A DNA stretch of 64,000 bases from Theobroma cacao (Eukaryota; Streptophyta; Magnoliopsida; Malvales; Malvaceae): contig NC_030858.1 of the NCBI RefSeq assembly GCF_000208745.1, forward strand, positions 35,376,061 to 35,440,060, written 5' to 3'. Positions 12,138 to 24,438 of the stretch are shown in pieces. How positions within the stretch are numbered: position 1 is the first letter of the stretch; every line of letters starts with the position of its first letter. A program made the translations under genes and the position numbers. The notes under the pieces were generated by a model. It saw only the letters and a list, made by a program, of their open reading frames with translations, was not told the origin of the DNA and did not search any database.

Positions 12138-12243
12138 GCAATCTGTTTGTATAGCTGGGATTGGATGATCACCTGAAAAAGAAACATTTAAAAAATAAAT
12201 ATCTGCCAACAAAGAGAAAAAGGTACTTATATCCAGCTGTGCG

Positions 12244-12251
12244 TGACGTGC
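12244..12251 (+). promoter_or_regulatory. ACGT-core (ACE/HY5-type) site upstream of ELF4
   Basis: TGACGTGC is an ACGT-core bZIP site of the type bound by HY5, lying 15 bp from the FHY3/FAR1-type site below. Confidence 0.45.
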
Positions 12252-12265
12252 ACTTTCACCTGAAC

Positions 12266-12272
12266 GCGCGTG
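12266..12272 (-). promoter_or_regulatory. FHY3/FAR1 binding site CACGCGC upstream of ELF4
   Basis: CACGCGC reads on the minus strand about 510 bp upstream of the ELF4 ATG. In Arabidopsis, FHY3/FAR1 and HY5 activate ELF4 through such sites; here use is inferred from motif and position. Confidence 0.5.
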
Positions 12273-12783
12273 GAATGCCAGTAAAACGACCGCCGGTTAA
12301 AGGCTATCATTGTCCGAATAAGCCTTTCCTATGACCTCGGGTTCACATGATTTAGGGAGCAATGTGTACATTTTATTAGCATTTTATTGGGGGAAAAATC
12401 ATAAGGCTATGATTTCAATTTTCCCTCGTTCTTTCAAAATAAATAAATAAATAAATAAAGAAAATTGCTAGCTTGCACCAAGAACAGAAGATGCCTCATC
12501 AACATAGTCTTTGTTTGTAACTTAGAAATGTAGTCTTTCATGTGTCTTTGTCATTACTAAGAACTGAGTCGGGTACATGATTTAGCTAAAATCAACATAT
12601 AGGAACAGGGAAGCTTCATCTTAAAGAAGCTTTCACCGGCCTACAGAACTTCTACATACACATATGAACATCTGATACCTGTTGTTAAAAACACTACATT
12701 AACCTGTTATATTACATCCTAGTCATTCTTACACTAACAGAGGATGATGAGGAAAACCTGTGGTTGATATTACATTAATTACT

Positions 12784-15700
12784 TTACTCGGTGTCACTAA
12801 CAGAATCTAAAAAGCTAAACTCCCTGTATCCATCAAGCTTAACTAGCACAGTTCCGCGGTTCTCTTCTCGCCACTGAATACCTTCCTCTTCCAGAAGCTT
12901 AATGACCTGCATGCACCAATTGCCAATATAAACTACTAGACAATGTCAATATAAACTAGACTATCCTTCAAAGAAAAAGCAAAACAGGTAAAGGGCTTGC
13001 AATGGAGAAAATGAATCAAAGTCTGAGATAAATCAGTCCAAAACATTTGAACCACATATAATCTACCAAAACATCCACATTGATATTTTCCAGATTAATC
13101 AACAAAGTTAACCATAAGGCCACAATGCAACCACCATAAAAGAGTCTAAGCCACACCAGAGAGGAGAAATAGTTGGATTTGGAATGATTAAAACCCTTAC
13201 CGACTGTTTCAGTTTTGACTTCCCCATGCCATGCGTTCCACATCCAGTGATAACCCTCAGAGTTTGAACCGCTGGAGCACATGAAGGAAAGTAATTTAAT
13301 ATAGAACTGCAACAGAAACACACAAGCTCACATACACAATGAGGTTCCACAAATGCTTACAGGGCACATGGGTTCCAAATAGAAGGTGCAGTTTCAAAAG
13401 TCTCATTGCTTGATTGACATGTTGCCCATGCAAATCAATTGTTATCACATTTTCAAATCCTTTGTTCCTGCAAAGACAGCTGATTGATTAGTTCATTTGA
13501 CCACAAAAAAGGTAGAGGCAAACAGAGAATACTTCTTGTTCAGTTATATGAGGACTAACCTAGCTTTAAATATATCCTGGCTTGCCCTTTCATCTGCTTC
13601 CCTGGCCAATTTAGTCTGTTTCTTCCCCTACTCAGACGCAAGGTATCATGTCAGCATTTTACTCTAAAGCAACCCCCAGCCACAAATTTGACATAAGACA
13701 TTATATTGGCGTCAAGCAGAAAAGAAGACAAAATAAACATTGTGGGGATATGCTCCCCGGTTCTCATTGTTGCTTCAATGCACGTTTTTCCTTTCTCAAA
13801 TTCACCAATAAAATGACATCACAACTAGAACCTATATGTAACATGTTGTCATTTGCACTGTTCTTCCCCTAAGTAGAACACACACCTGATCAGAAAGGTA
13901 AGCTGCATACTCCCATTCCCCCTTTGAATATGCTGTAGCAGCCTGTGGAAGAATGTTACTTCTATTGTCAAGTAGTTACCATAGTCAAATCAAGTTTAAA
14001 CCTCGACCTATATATTGCAACTTTATCAAAGATATAAAATAATGCTATAAACATCTTACCTTCTGATAGTAGGATCTCATTGAATCCCAGTGCTCTTCGG
14101 CAGTCTTTCTAAATTTGTTATATTCATCTCCCTTAGCTACAATTCCAGGAAAATTGCGTTGTAAGGAAAAAGGCATTGCCAAATAGTACATAAACATATC
14201 TATAGGTTTGACAAATGAGTTTATGACAGGTATTCTTGAAAATGGTTGAAAATGCTAACTGAAAAAGGAAACAATGGAAAAATAATATCAACCCTAAAAA
14301 AAACAACATTGGATGAAGAACCTCCTCAAAACTTACCTTTTCCTTTCACTTCTTTTTTCTAAATAAAAAGTGCTTTAACAAAAGAAACTAGAGTGACTTA
14401 ATCACTGTTTCTGCAGATTTTATGTTTTTGTTTCTCAGTATAGGAGGAAAGGGGGGGGGGTGGGGGGGAGGGGTGGTTGCGTGGTTGTTGATATACATGC
14501 ACAGATATCTGCAAGCAAACTAATTATTCAAGTAGGTTTGAGAACATTCAAATTATGGCCCATTAAATAAGGATTTTAACTCATACTTACTACTATCGTG
14601 TCTAAATCTTAGGAGTCAGGACAAAGGCAAGAATAAATGTGTCAATACATATGCAGTGCCCAACATACATGTGAGTACTCATGAAAAGGTAGTTAATATT
14701 TTAGGTCTTTGTCAATTGCACTTCTAATAGAGATCCTCAATTACAATGTAGTGGTAGGACAACTTCAAAGAACGACTATTCATATTGATATTAATAATCC
14801 CACTTCAAGAGTAAAGGTCATGTTCAATAACAAACTCATACATATAATAGCAAAAAATGCACGAGAAAATTAACATGAGAATACCATAGATTTCCTGCTG
14901 AGGCTCTGCAACACTAGATGGACTAACATCAATCCCTGGTCCCAATGACTGCATCTTCTTTACTACATTCCTCCAATTCATAGTGCTTGGTTCCTGTTCG
15001 GAACTTTTGGGGATGTTAAATAAAGAAGCCAACACCTCATGAGGGAGATCTGACACATTACTCCTTGGGCAAGTTGGTAGAGCTTCAGAACCAGCAAGAA
15101 CCTTTGAGTAATTCCTAAAATTGAAAAGAGGGCTACAACTTCAAGACCTGGTTTTCGATGCTTAAGATCCTTAAAGCAGGAGCAATTAAATTTAAAGGCA
15201 ATACAAAACCTTACTACAATATTGCTACAGCCAAGGCAACATACAAGTTGTCTAAATCAAGAATTCTGAATAATACAAAGACTTCAGCACTAACATGAGA
15301 GATCTAATATTCAAACATGAAAGTGCATCATGCATGTTGTAGATGAGCATTGTTATATCAACCAAAAGTAATTCTCTATGACTGTATTGTCAGTGTGGAC
15401 CATATAGTTTACATGCAATGCAAGTAAAAAATCCACCAGAGGTGGCAAATACTACTTTTACACCATACTGGTAAAGGACTAAAGAGCATCTTTTAATCCA
15501 GTGATTGAAAAAAATTGTTGCTTTGTTCTCTCTGTAGTTTCTTCTAAGTCTAACAGGCAATTAATTGATCCCTCTCCCACAAGAATTATATCAAATGTAA
15601 ATGATCTTATTCTTCAAGATTTATGCATGATATGTCTTGACACCATTTGGTCATCTACAATGTTTAAGTCTCTTATGCTATTACAGCATAACTTAAATGT

Positions 15701-17949
15701 AAGAAAAAGACTCCAAAACATCACTTAAAAGAATAACCAAGAAAAACAATCAAGGACAATGACAGACAGAATGAATTACCTGCAACCATAGCCCACTGAC
15801 CATATACTATCCTGAAGTTCACTTTCTGATGAATTAGACATGCAATCAGATGCCCTATCTGTTACCTGTTAAAAAGTTTTATTTATCACTCCATATGGAA
15901 TAGGTTGCAATGTGAAAAGCTTGAGAGAGAGAGAGAGAGAGAGATTTGAAATCAGTTGGGCAACAGAAGAAGTACTACAAAATATAAAGAACTTTAAAAA
16001 CAAAAAATGCTACAAAACTATAACCGCATGCATGTTCTAGCGCTCTGTCTGTTTCCAGAAAAATGGGAGCATTTTCTCAGTTTTCACTCCATTGCTGACT
16101 AAATAAATTTATATACATACAAAATAAATGTTCCCTTCAGTTAAATTTCGTTTGCAATACAAAGATGGACCTTGACTTCAAAGCCCCCACTGATCTCTCC
16201 TCTGAAAGTCAAAACCTCAAGCTTAGTATAAGAAACAACCACCAGATAGAACACTAAAGGACAATTTTAACCAAACTAAAAACGGAGAGTAGTTTCTTTC
16301 TATGTCTCCACTGTCCCTCTTAAGAAGAGGGTAAGCATTCTAATAGCACTGAAACCAGATCCTCTCAACCATAACACCTTAATTCCATCAAAACCTAGAA
16401 CTGCTCTAGTGGGACAGAGAAAAAATATTACCAATTTAATGCCTAAATTATTCCAACAACAAAGCGTTAACTAAAAATAAATTATATATAAAACAGAATG
16501 AGGGAACTGACCCAGGAAATTTGGAACATTTAAGTAACAAAATCCATATTACTTACACTGTCCGCACAGTCAGTGAGGAATCCTGTATCTTGTCTATTGT
16601 TCACATTGTCCTTACAATTCTTGGATTGTTCATAGGAGGAAGCAGACAAATCAAGTAATGCATCCAAAGCCTGGAAAGAAAGAATACACTGAATTTTAAT
16701 GACATTCTTCAAAAATATAACATAGGAAAAGTATGCACACCCTCAAACTAAAGTAGCAAATCCATATTTCAATAGCTTAACCCTTAAACTCGTTTCCATT
16801 TTGTTAAGCAAGGTTGAACTTATGAACTCATCATCCAGAGAAAGATTATTAAAGATCTAAAGTCAACACAGTCCAACCCCTATTTAAATCAAGCAATCCA
16901 ATTTCCAAATTTGCCTTTCTCCAAAGGTGATAATCAATTTAACCGCATAGAATCCTGATCCCTTAATGCAAAGCTGTATGGATAGAAATTATTTTTTTAT
17001 CAACATTTAACAAAATTAATAACACTAGCAAAAGCAACCATCTATAAAGTACCAGACATACGCTAAAGGGAGCATTGCACAAGCAAATTTTATGTTTTTT
17101 CCCCTTATTTCCTCAATGACATCAAACTGCTTTACAGTTTAAGAAGTCTTTTAACATCAACATCATCAAAGAGGTCAGATTTTAGGACTCACAGTACCTT
17201 TTCCACATTGTATCCACACTGACCTGCGAAGACAAAAGTTTTTGGTCATTCAACATGCAAAAGATTAAAAGTAATTAGTCCCAGAACTTCTTTATTCTAA
17301 CAAAATGACAAAAACAAAAAAGAAATAAAAAAATCTCACATAAAACATCTCTAACAACAGCCATGCTAAGTTCACACTCGTCCCCAAGCATTGAGCATAA
17401 GAATTGCTCCGCCTCTTCCTTCACCAACACCGATCTCCCCGCCGCCGTTGGCGCCGAGTCTCGCCGCGGGCTTGCCCTAACGTATTCTTTCCCGAGAACC
17501 GTCGAAACCATCCCCGTTGCTGCCACCACTCGTTTCTGCTGCTTTCCCACTCTGCAGCGTCCCCTACCACCATTCATATTTTGTATGCAACCCGTTTCAG
17601 CAAAACCTGACCCGGATGAACCCGACGACGATGATCCGCTCCAGATCGAGCTCGTGGACTGTTCCGGATCTTCACTGTTGTTATCTTCATCGATCAAATT
17701 GGACGGAATCACCGCCGCTTTATCCAAATCCCCGTTTGCTTGGTTATAAGCTGTAGTGGCTTCTTCTAGAGAGATCGAACCAAAGGCTTCCATTAACGAG
17801 CAGAGAAGCTTTTCTTGTTCTTCCTTGTCTTCCACTTTTAGCTGCTGATCCTGCTGACGTTGCGTCTCACGTGACGAATCGTTGACCGCCGGCAGTTTCG
17901 TCGCACGTGGCCGCTTCTTCTTCTTCTTCTTCGTCGCTGCGTGCTTCAT
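12784..17949 (-). CDS. DUF1771-Smr domain protein with N-terminal UBA/CUE-like segments
   Basis: Eleven exons (17949-17340, 17223-17198, 16670-16557, 15865-15780, 15114-14885, 14136-14060, 13942-13886, 13627-13560, 13467-13361, 13271-13201, 12906-12784) join in phase to 522 aa. The N-terminus begins with a Lys-rich patch, then a UBA/CUE-like helix set near 48-80 (LMEAFGSISLEEATTAYNQA). A second lies near 182-225 (FLCSMLGDECELSMAVVRDV). DUF1771 covers about 356-420 (EYNKFRKTAEEHWDSMRSYY and KGEWEYAAYLSDQGKK). The Smr domain covers about 428-512, with IDLHGQHV and the TGCGTHGMGKSKL loop. Smr domains bind or cut nucleic acid; the plant relative SDE5 acts in tasiRNA/transgene silencing. This gene is the positional match of At5g58720, whose function is poorly known. 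No nuclease activity is claimed. Confidence 0.9.
14451..14476. repeat. G-rich tract in an Smr-gene intron
   Basis: A run of ten G is followed by further G runs separated by single bases, within the intron at 14137-14884. It is another potential G-quadruplex or polymerase-slippage site. Confidence 0.8.
15926..15944. repeat. (GA)n microsatellite
   Basis: About nine GA units lie in the intron at 15866-16556 of the Smr gene. Confidence 0.8.
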
Positions 17950-19482
17950 TCTCGTTTAAAATCCCGAAACCCTAATTACGAAAGAAGAGGAGTACGGAGG
18001 AAGGCAGAAAAGGGGGTGAAATTGAAAAGAAAAGCTGGGTTCAGGGGCTGAAGAGAGGTTTACTGAAAATAAACAACCGGTGAAATTTGCAAGGTGTTGT
18101 TGAACGCTGGGAGGGAGATTTTTTTATTTGTCTACCTTTTGGTGGGGATGGAATCATTGAGATTCTTCGCGGGGTGGGGGTGGGGGATACAAAGATTTTG
18201 GATTCTCTGACCCCACGCGCTTTTATAGGAGGAATCAGATTTTACCAGTTGGTTACCTTTTCTTGTTAGGATTAAAAGTCACCTTTTGATACTTAAATGT
18301 GATTGGTTGATTAATTATGTAGTATCCAGCGTGGCACGCTTCGATTAGGAATAACCTCCGTAAAATTAGGAAGTTAAATTTTGATTATCTAAACTCTCTT
18401 TTTTTTTTCTTTTTTTTTGTTTCTTTCTGTTGTTCAAAACAGAGGATTATGGAATGTACCTATAGTTAGATAAATACCTTCAATAAATCAGGTCATTAAA
18501 TAGAGCGGCGGGTTCGGTTAATTCACCAAGTTCGGAAGCTAGTTGCAAGGAAAATTGGGGGGGGCGCCAATTAATTCCACAACAATAGTAAATCAAAGTT
18601 TGAGGAATCAATGTTCCATGATCCAATCACGACTTGGCTTGGCCCCTCAAGAAGCAGAGGGTTGGTCAGCAATGGTGATGCCATTGGAAAAACTAGTGAG
18701 ACTCAGACACTGCTATGACTACCACCATCTTTGTTCCATCATTCAACCAATCAGGTGAAAAGAAGCACTTCGTGAAAGTCATCTTTTTTTCTGGGTTGAC
18801 TAAGAGCCAATGGCAATTGAATCAACATCCTTAATTGCTATTGCTTATTCACACACTTGATGTTGATTTGTAAAGTTGCACACCTCCACAAAGAGTACAG
18901 TGGTCTGAATTGGTTCAAGGGTCTGTGTCCAAAAAGACAACAAATGGCCACAAAGGGAACCACCAAGATTGGACCAATCACCAATCCATATGTTTGGGAA
19001 ATGGTGATGGATCTCTTAAGGCTTAAGCAAATCTCCTTCAAACAGAAAATTAAGCCCACAGTGAGAAAACCACCAGATTCATAAAGGGGATTGCAGTTAA
19101 AGGAGCATACAATCTCTTCACGATTCCTTTTCTGGTGAACCAAACAAATTGTTGATTCAAAAATAGCCTCCTTTAATCATAAAGAAATTGGCTGATAACC
19201 ACTTCTCCCCCTTTACTTCCATGGTACCACTTATGCTTAGCAAGGAAGGACTCCACAATTGCAAGGCCAGCATACAAGAAAAAACTATACCACTATTTGA
19301 AAATTTTTTTTAAAAAAAGCATATAAATATGACATGCAATGCAAGCTTTATTGCTAGTAATTTACTAATTTAATTTGCCATTGATTTCCAGACTTTCATC
19401 GCATGGCTAACAAGGCTCCAAGAGATTTCTTCACTAGTCACATTATTTGAGCAGACAAAGGAAAAATGCTCCAACCATATAC
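17950..19482. other. 1.5 kb spacer, Smr promoter and MIK 3' flank
   Basis: No recognised gene. It contains G-rich patches near 18,170-18,185 and 18,556-18,565 and T-runs near 18,400. An open frame at 18838-19143 (minus) has a hydrophobic middle but no recognised family or splice support. Confidence 0.5.
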
Positions 19483-22426
19483 TCATGGTCTACCCTGCAC
19501 TGTTTGAATTGGTTCGTCAAAAACAGAATTTACTAACATCTTTGGCTGCCCGTTACACTGAGGGCAGATAACCTGCTCTACTGTCCTGGGTGATCTTGGC
19601 TGATCTCGTTGGCATTCTTGAATGGAGCATGTGGAAACTAATTTAGTTGAAGCAAGGGAAGCGTGGAACTCTTCATGCCCTGGTGGCTTGCTGAAACTCA
19701 ACTTATCATCTCTTGTTTCAAAGGAGCAGGTGCTGTGTAGCTTCCGTCTTTGCACCTCATCCTTGACTCTCTGTAATGTGAAAAATAAAAATAGAAATTT
19801 AATAACTAAAAAACCACTTATGAAAGAAGCATTCCCAGGTCATGATGAAATAATTATAAAGATCTTGTTAAAATAAGCACTTGAGATGACATGATGAAAA
19901 ACTTTCCCTTACGTTTCCTTCTCTTTCAAATAAGAGGCTTATGGGCACCTGAGCATTTGGCTCATTAGTTAGTACATAATCCCCTTGTCTAAAGAGCAAG
20001 GTTCAAATCCCCCCTCCCCCAATTATAAAAAAAATAATAATAATAATAAGAGGCTTATGGAATCTTAAGTGTTAAGCATTCACTCTTCCCACCAGCCTTT
20101 CAGTTTTTATGTCAGTCAAACAAAGAATATCCAACAGAACCCACTCACTTCTCTATGTAAATGTACCACCTAGAGAAACTGTCTCATGGAACCCAAATGA
20201 AATCCTATTAGGTAGAATTCCATGAGATCTTCCAAGTATGAGGAGAATATTCTTTGAATTAACAAACTAAGTACATAATAATCAAAGGATCCAGATAAAA
20301 AGACATATGTCTCTATACTCAGGAAGCCAACTGCTTATGAATAACACATGAAAATTTCCCAAAAAGTAATAAAAGAATTACAAAAAATAAAGTAGAAGCG
20401 ATTTGTTTTAAGATGGAGATTCTCTAGAAGGAGCATCATGTTGGTCAAAAGTAATGTCTTGACATGAATGTCAATTCGTTAATTGAGTCTGGTACTTGAT
20501 AATAACAACAATCTAACATCTTTATGCAAGAGAATGTGGTAGACAGAAAAGTAATTTGACCCTTCATGAATCATACAACTAACCAAAGTAAGTCACAACT
20601 TTACATATAACATTTTGGAAACCAATATCAATTCATAAAATCTTTAAATCAACAAACCATCACCTCATTTTAACCCTCACTGCACAGAAAGCAATGGGGA
20701 GAAAGAAACACAAAAAATCTAGTTCTGTTATCATCCATCCACAAAGAAAGAAGGAAAGAACTAGAATTTCCTAACAATGATTGTTTTCAAATAGTTCCTG
20801 TATCCAGTTCCTCAAGGAAGAACTTAAAACTTACAAATCCCACTTTTATTATACAACACCACCAAAACAAAGAGTATACAGAACAATGATGTACAACTCA
20901 TGTCATGCATTCATCCATAAAACGAAGCTTACTAAAAATAATACTCTCATAATAAGTATGAAGACTGAACTGCAAATAAGATAGACAAAAATCAGCTATC
21001 AACACTATAACCAAGACAAGAAACATGTAATTCCCTTCCAAGTACAAATCTTTGATAAAAGAGTAGCAGAGTCACTGCATTATATGGTCTGCCTTTCCAA
21101 CTAACATCCAACTTGAGTCTAGCTTAAACAGGCACTCTAAACATTTAACCCCTGGCCTACTCCAGAGAGACCCACTATATTCACTCCCTTGAAGATACTG
21201 CTAAGCACGTGCTACACACATGGTTTTTACAGTCAATGCACATCTCAAAATGTTTCATTTACTTAAAAATAAGCAATATCGCATTCATCCCAAATGAAGT
21301 CGCTCAAATTCTCACTGTCTAATTCCAATAGTATAAAAAATGATATCATTAACAAACTGAATTCCCTCAGTTGTTCACTCAAACTCATCTCAATTTAAGC
21401 CTCCTAAATTCACATTTTTTCTAATAAAAAGGCCATTTTCCCAACGTTATCCAACAAAATTCCAAAAGAACATCAATGAAACAGTACATTAATGTCAGGT
21501 CAAACAATATTATGACCATAAAATTAGTACTAACATTTCCCAAAAACAAAAAAGCAAGAACAAACCTGTAACAATCTCAAGTCGAACTTAGGGAGACCAA
21601 TCTGAGCAACGGTAAGTGAACCAAATAAGTTCCCCAGCAAAGCAGCATCAGGAACAACCAACCCATGAACCAAACCACCAATAAACCCACCCAAAAAACT
21701 ATCTCCAGCACCCGTGGGATCAACCTGGTTAGCCACAAAAGGCCCGATTTTCATTTCCCCATCTTTCCAGAAAACCTCACATCCATCTTTCCCATGCGTT
21801 ACCACCACACAACACCATTTCCTCACTTCCTCCACATCCATAAACAGAGCCTCCTCCTCCGACGCCTTTATAAACTTTACCCGCGGTAACAAATGGTAAA
21901 AGCCACTCTCTTTTAACCCCACCAGTCTTACAGTCCCATTTTTTTCAAAAGCGCGGATTAAAGCTTGGATGTCAACAAAAACGGCATCGCAGATTTCAAC
22001 CATTTTCGCCAGCGTTTCCGGTAATATCTCCCCGCCAACCCCAACCGCCATTCCAAAATCGAACCTTTTATCGGGTAGATCCGATGTGTTAATCGGGTCG
22101 CATGCTTCGACCCGTTTCAAGACCCTATCCTGATGGGCATTCTCGCTAAAACCCAGATCGAAATAGGCGTGGAAAACTGTGGTTTTGGAAGTGGGGACCA
22201 CGATGGGATCGTAACTAACTGGGTATTTGAAATCGAGTCCAACTTTTGAGGTTAACTGGAAAGAAACGGAGAGGCCGTTGAGGACGTTGGAAATGAAAGA
22301 GGCGGCTCCGCCGAGGGTTTCGGCAACGACGGAGCCTCTTTGGAGGAGGACATCGTGGCAGTAGTTACCAACAATGAGAACGCTTTGAACTGGGTTGTTT
22401 TGATTTTGTGGGTTGGTGGTTACCAT
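19483..22426 (-). CDS. MIK: myo-Inositol kinase (pfkB/ribokinase family)
   Basis: Exon 1 (22426-21566, 287 codons) and exon 2 (19770-19483) join in phase 0 at LLQ/RVKDEVQRRK and give 382 aa. Exon 1 holds the pfkB fold: N-terminal SVLIVGNYCHDVL, the GGAASF substrate loop, THGKDG near 210-214, and the signature DPTGAGDSFLGGF at 236-248, with Asp242 the catalytic base. The shorter exon 2 encodes a low-complexity tail with a CPQC pair and no known domain. Known: the orthologue phosphorylates myo-inositol in phytate synthesis via the lipid-independent route, and Arabidopsis MIK is At5g58730, in the same neighbourhood order. The ATG at 22426 is the first in the frame. The 1.8-kb intron carries a SINE. 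Confidence 0.92.
19929..20060. repeat. 16-bp target-site duplication flanking the SINE
   Basis: Identical copies of AATAAGAGGCTTATGG occupy 19929-19944 and 20045-20060, immediately outside the SINE. Confidence 0.9.
19945..20044 (+). mobile_element. tRNA-derived SINE insertion in the MIK intron
   Basis: About 100 bp with a pol III A-box-like segment (TGGCTCATTAGTTAG), a consensus B-box (GGTTCAAATCC near 20,000), a pyrimidine-rich segment and an A-rich tail ending in (TAA)n. It is bounded by an exact 16-bp direct repeat, AATAAGAGGCTTATGG (19929-19944 and 20045-20060). The perfect target duplication indicates a fairly recent insertion. Confidence 0.85.
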
Positions 22427-24438
22427 GGTGGAGGAGTTGAAAGAAAAAAAGGAAGGTTTTCTTGCTGTGTATTGGGGTCATGGAGGGAAAAGAAATGGGG
22501 AAGCTTTAAGAATTGAGAGACTCCATTGAATGGAGAAGGAAAGAGAGATATCTAGAGGAAGAATTGGAGGCTGTGAAATGTAGCCAAAAATCTAGGTGTC
22601 AAGATGGGGAGGACGCGCGCCAAAGAGAGATTGTGTCATCGTGTGGGGGGAAGGTGGGTTGGGGGGGTTAATAGGTAGCCAAGGCCAAAAACAATGCAAA
22701 AATGCATATTTTTCATATTGTTTTTGTTTTTACTTTGGAGGCGATCCAGGGTCGTTGTTTTTGCTTTGAATTGCGAACCTAAGAAAAGGACTGATTCTCT
22801 ACATCTTTAACCATAAAGAAATATGTAATTTCATTTTTTTTATGTTATTTTCATCGCAAATAAATCGATTTAAACTCGCATACATTTTTATTACCATTTC
22901 ATTTTGATTAGCCCAAAAACTTATTCTGAGGAGGAAATTGTTTTAATTATATATTACATCATAATTTGTTAAATAAAATTTTAATACGTGATCAATTATT
23001 ATTATTTAAAATATCAGTTATTATTTTATATTACGTATGATATTAACGTGTTAAAATGTGATGATGACTTATTTGATTCATATTAAAATAATAAAAAAAT
23101 AATATTTTTTTAAATTTTATTTAATAATTTAAAATTTTTTTACAATAGTATATCTAAAAAATATTTATATAATAATTTCCTCCCCTACATTCTTTAAAAA
23201 TAAAAGAAATGGTATTTATTGATGGAAGGAATCGAAGCTCTGGTAATTCGTGACCAAGACAAAGACTACTAGGGATCACAAAGTAATGGAATCAATCATA
23301 TATCCTAAAGTCCGACACTAAGATACATTTATAGCGCGAAGTTTTTGGTTGTAGTCACAATTAGCGACAAATAGACGTTTGGATCACATTTACCCAATGA
23401 TGATCTTCAATGGAGTTAACCAAGGAATATCTTTAATTAATACAATTAAATACATAACGTAATTTGTTCATTACAGAATCTTTAATTCAAATCTCCCTTT
23501 TTATCTTCAAGTTTGTATTTGATGTAATATACATAAATTTTATATACTATAAATGAATCAAATGTTATCAAATATAAACTTTCTTTTTTCTTTTTTTTTA
23601 ATCAGTGAAGTACATTGCTAGCTTTAGATGCCAGCGTTGAAATTAATCAAAGCATATTCCAAAAGGAAGGAGCTAAGGACCATCGGTTGTTCAGTCCTAC
23701 GGGAAACTCGGTCACGATTTAAAGGCAGGAGCATCATGAAAAAAAGAAACATATGAAGGAATATGATTCTGCCTCATCGACATCTCGAGACTCCTTTTAT
23801 ATTCTACGTGTGAGAACGCTTCGCATTTCGAATATGATGCTCCTTTTGATGGACCCCTTTTTCCTTTTGATGCCCTTGCTTTAATCTTTTTCCTTCCGTG
23901 CAAAAACTAAATTTGACTACAAACACACAACGTTGTTAAGGCTAATCCATCCAAAACTCAACGCAGGCAGCTTTTCAGCAAATAACAAATCAACTCCACA
24001 ACCATGAAAATTTAAGATAAACCCCAAGTCACCTTAAGTCATTGTCTGATTCAATGTCAGCAAAGACGGTGTGTGGGCATCTTTGAGAGCGAAATGTCAA
24101 ATGGTTGGACCAAAGGGTGTAAATGAGTCAAGTTACATGAATTCAACTCTCTGAATACTTGAATTTGTCTCCTTCATTATAAAGCTGAACTCGAACTTGA
24201 GCCGAGGTTGAGTTTTATGAAACTACAAAAATAAACCCAATTTCTTATGGTACATTTGAACATACTGATCACAAACCACATAATAGCAATACTCTCGTCA
24301 CAAATTGATGGGTGAGTTAATAAGTTAAGTCATGCCTTATGACCAAGGGGAGAAAGCACATTAGATAGCTATTTACTAAGTGAAGGTCAGGATTTAATAC
24401 AGGGCAATGTAAATCATCAACCCAGCACATGAAGACTG
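22427..24438. other. 2 kb spacer: MIK promoter and downstream AT-rich DNA
   Basis: The first 250 bp are the MIK upstream region, with G-rich stretches near 22,644-22,668. Bases 22,790-23,200 are strongly AT-rich. A 63-codon basic open frame at 23712-23903 (minus) is not recognised and is not called. No other gene is seen. Confidence 0.5.

Larger units (their letters stand above)
11759..12783. other. ELF4 promoter and 3' flank of the Smr gene
   Basis: No coding sequence is seen in this 1 kb. It holds the ELF4 upstream sites listed separately and a short AAAT repeat near 12,440-12,460. The part next to 12,784 is likely the 3' UTR of the Smr gene. Confidence 0.6.

Noticed and set aside
18838..19143. 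101-codon minus frame with a hydrophobic middle between Smr and MIK
   Set aside because: No recognised family; an overlapping plus frame of similar length (18857-19084) suggests chance openness.
23712..23903. 63-codon basic open frame on the minus strand, considered as a small secreted peptide gene
   Set aside because: No signal peptide, no known peptide motif (CLE, PSK, CEP, PIP) and no splice or promoter support.
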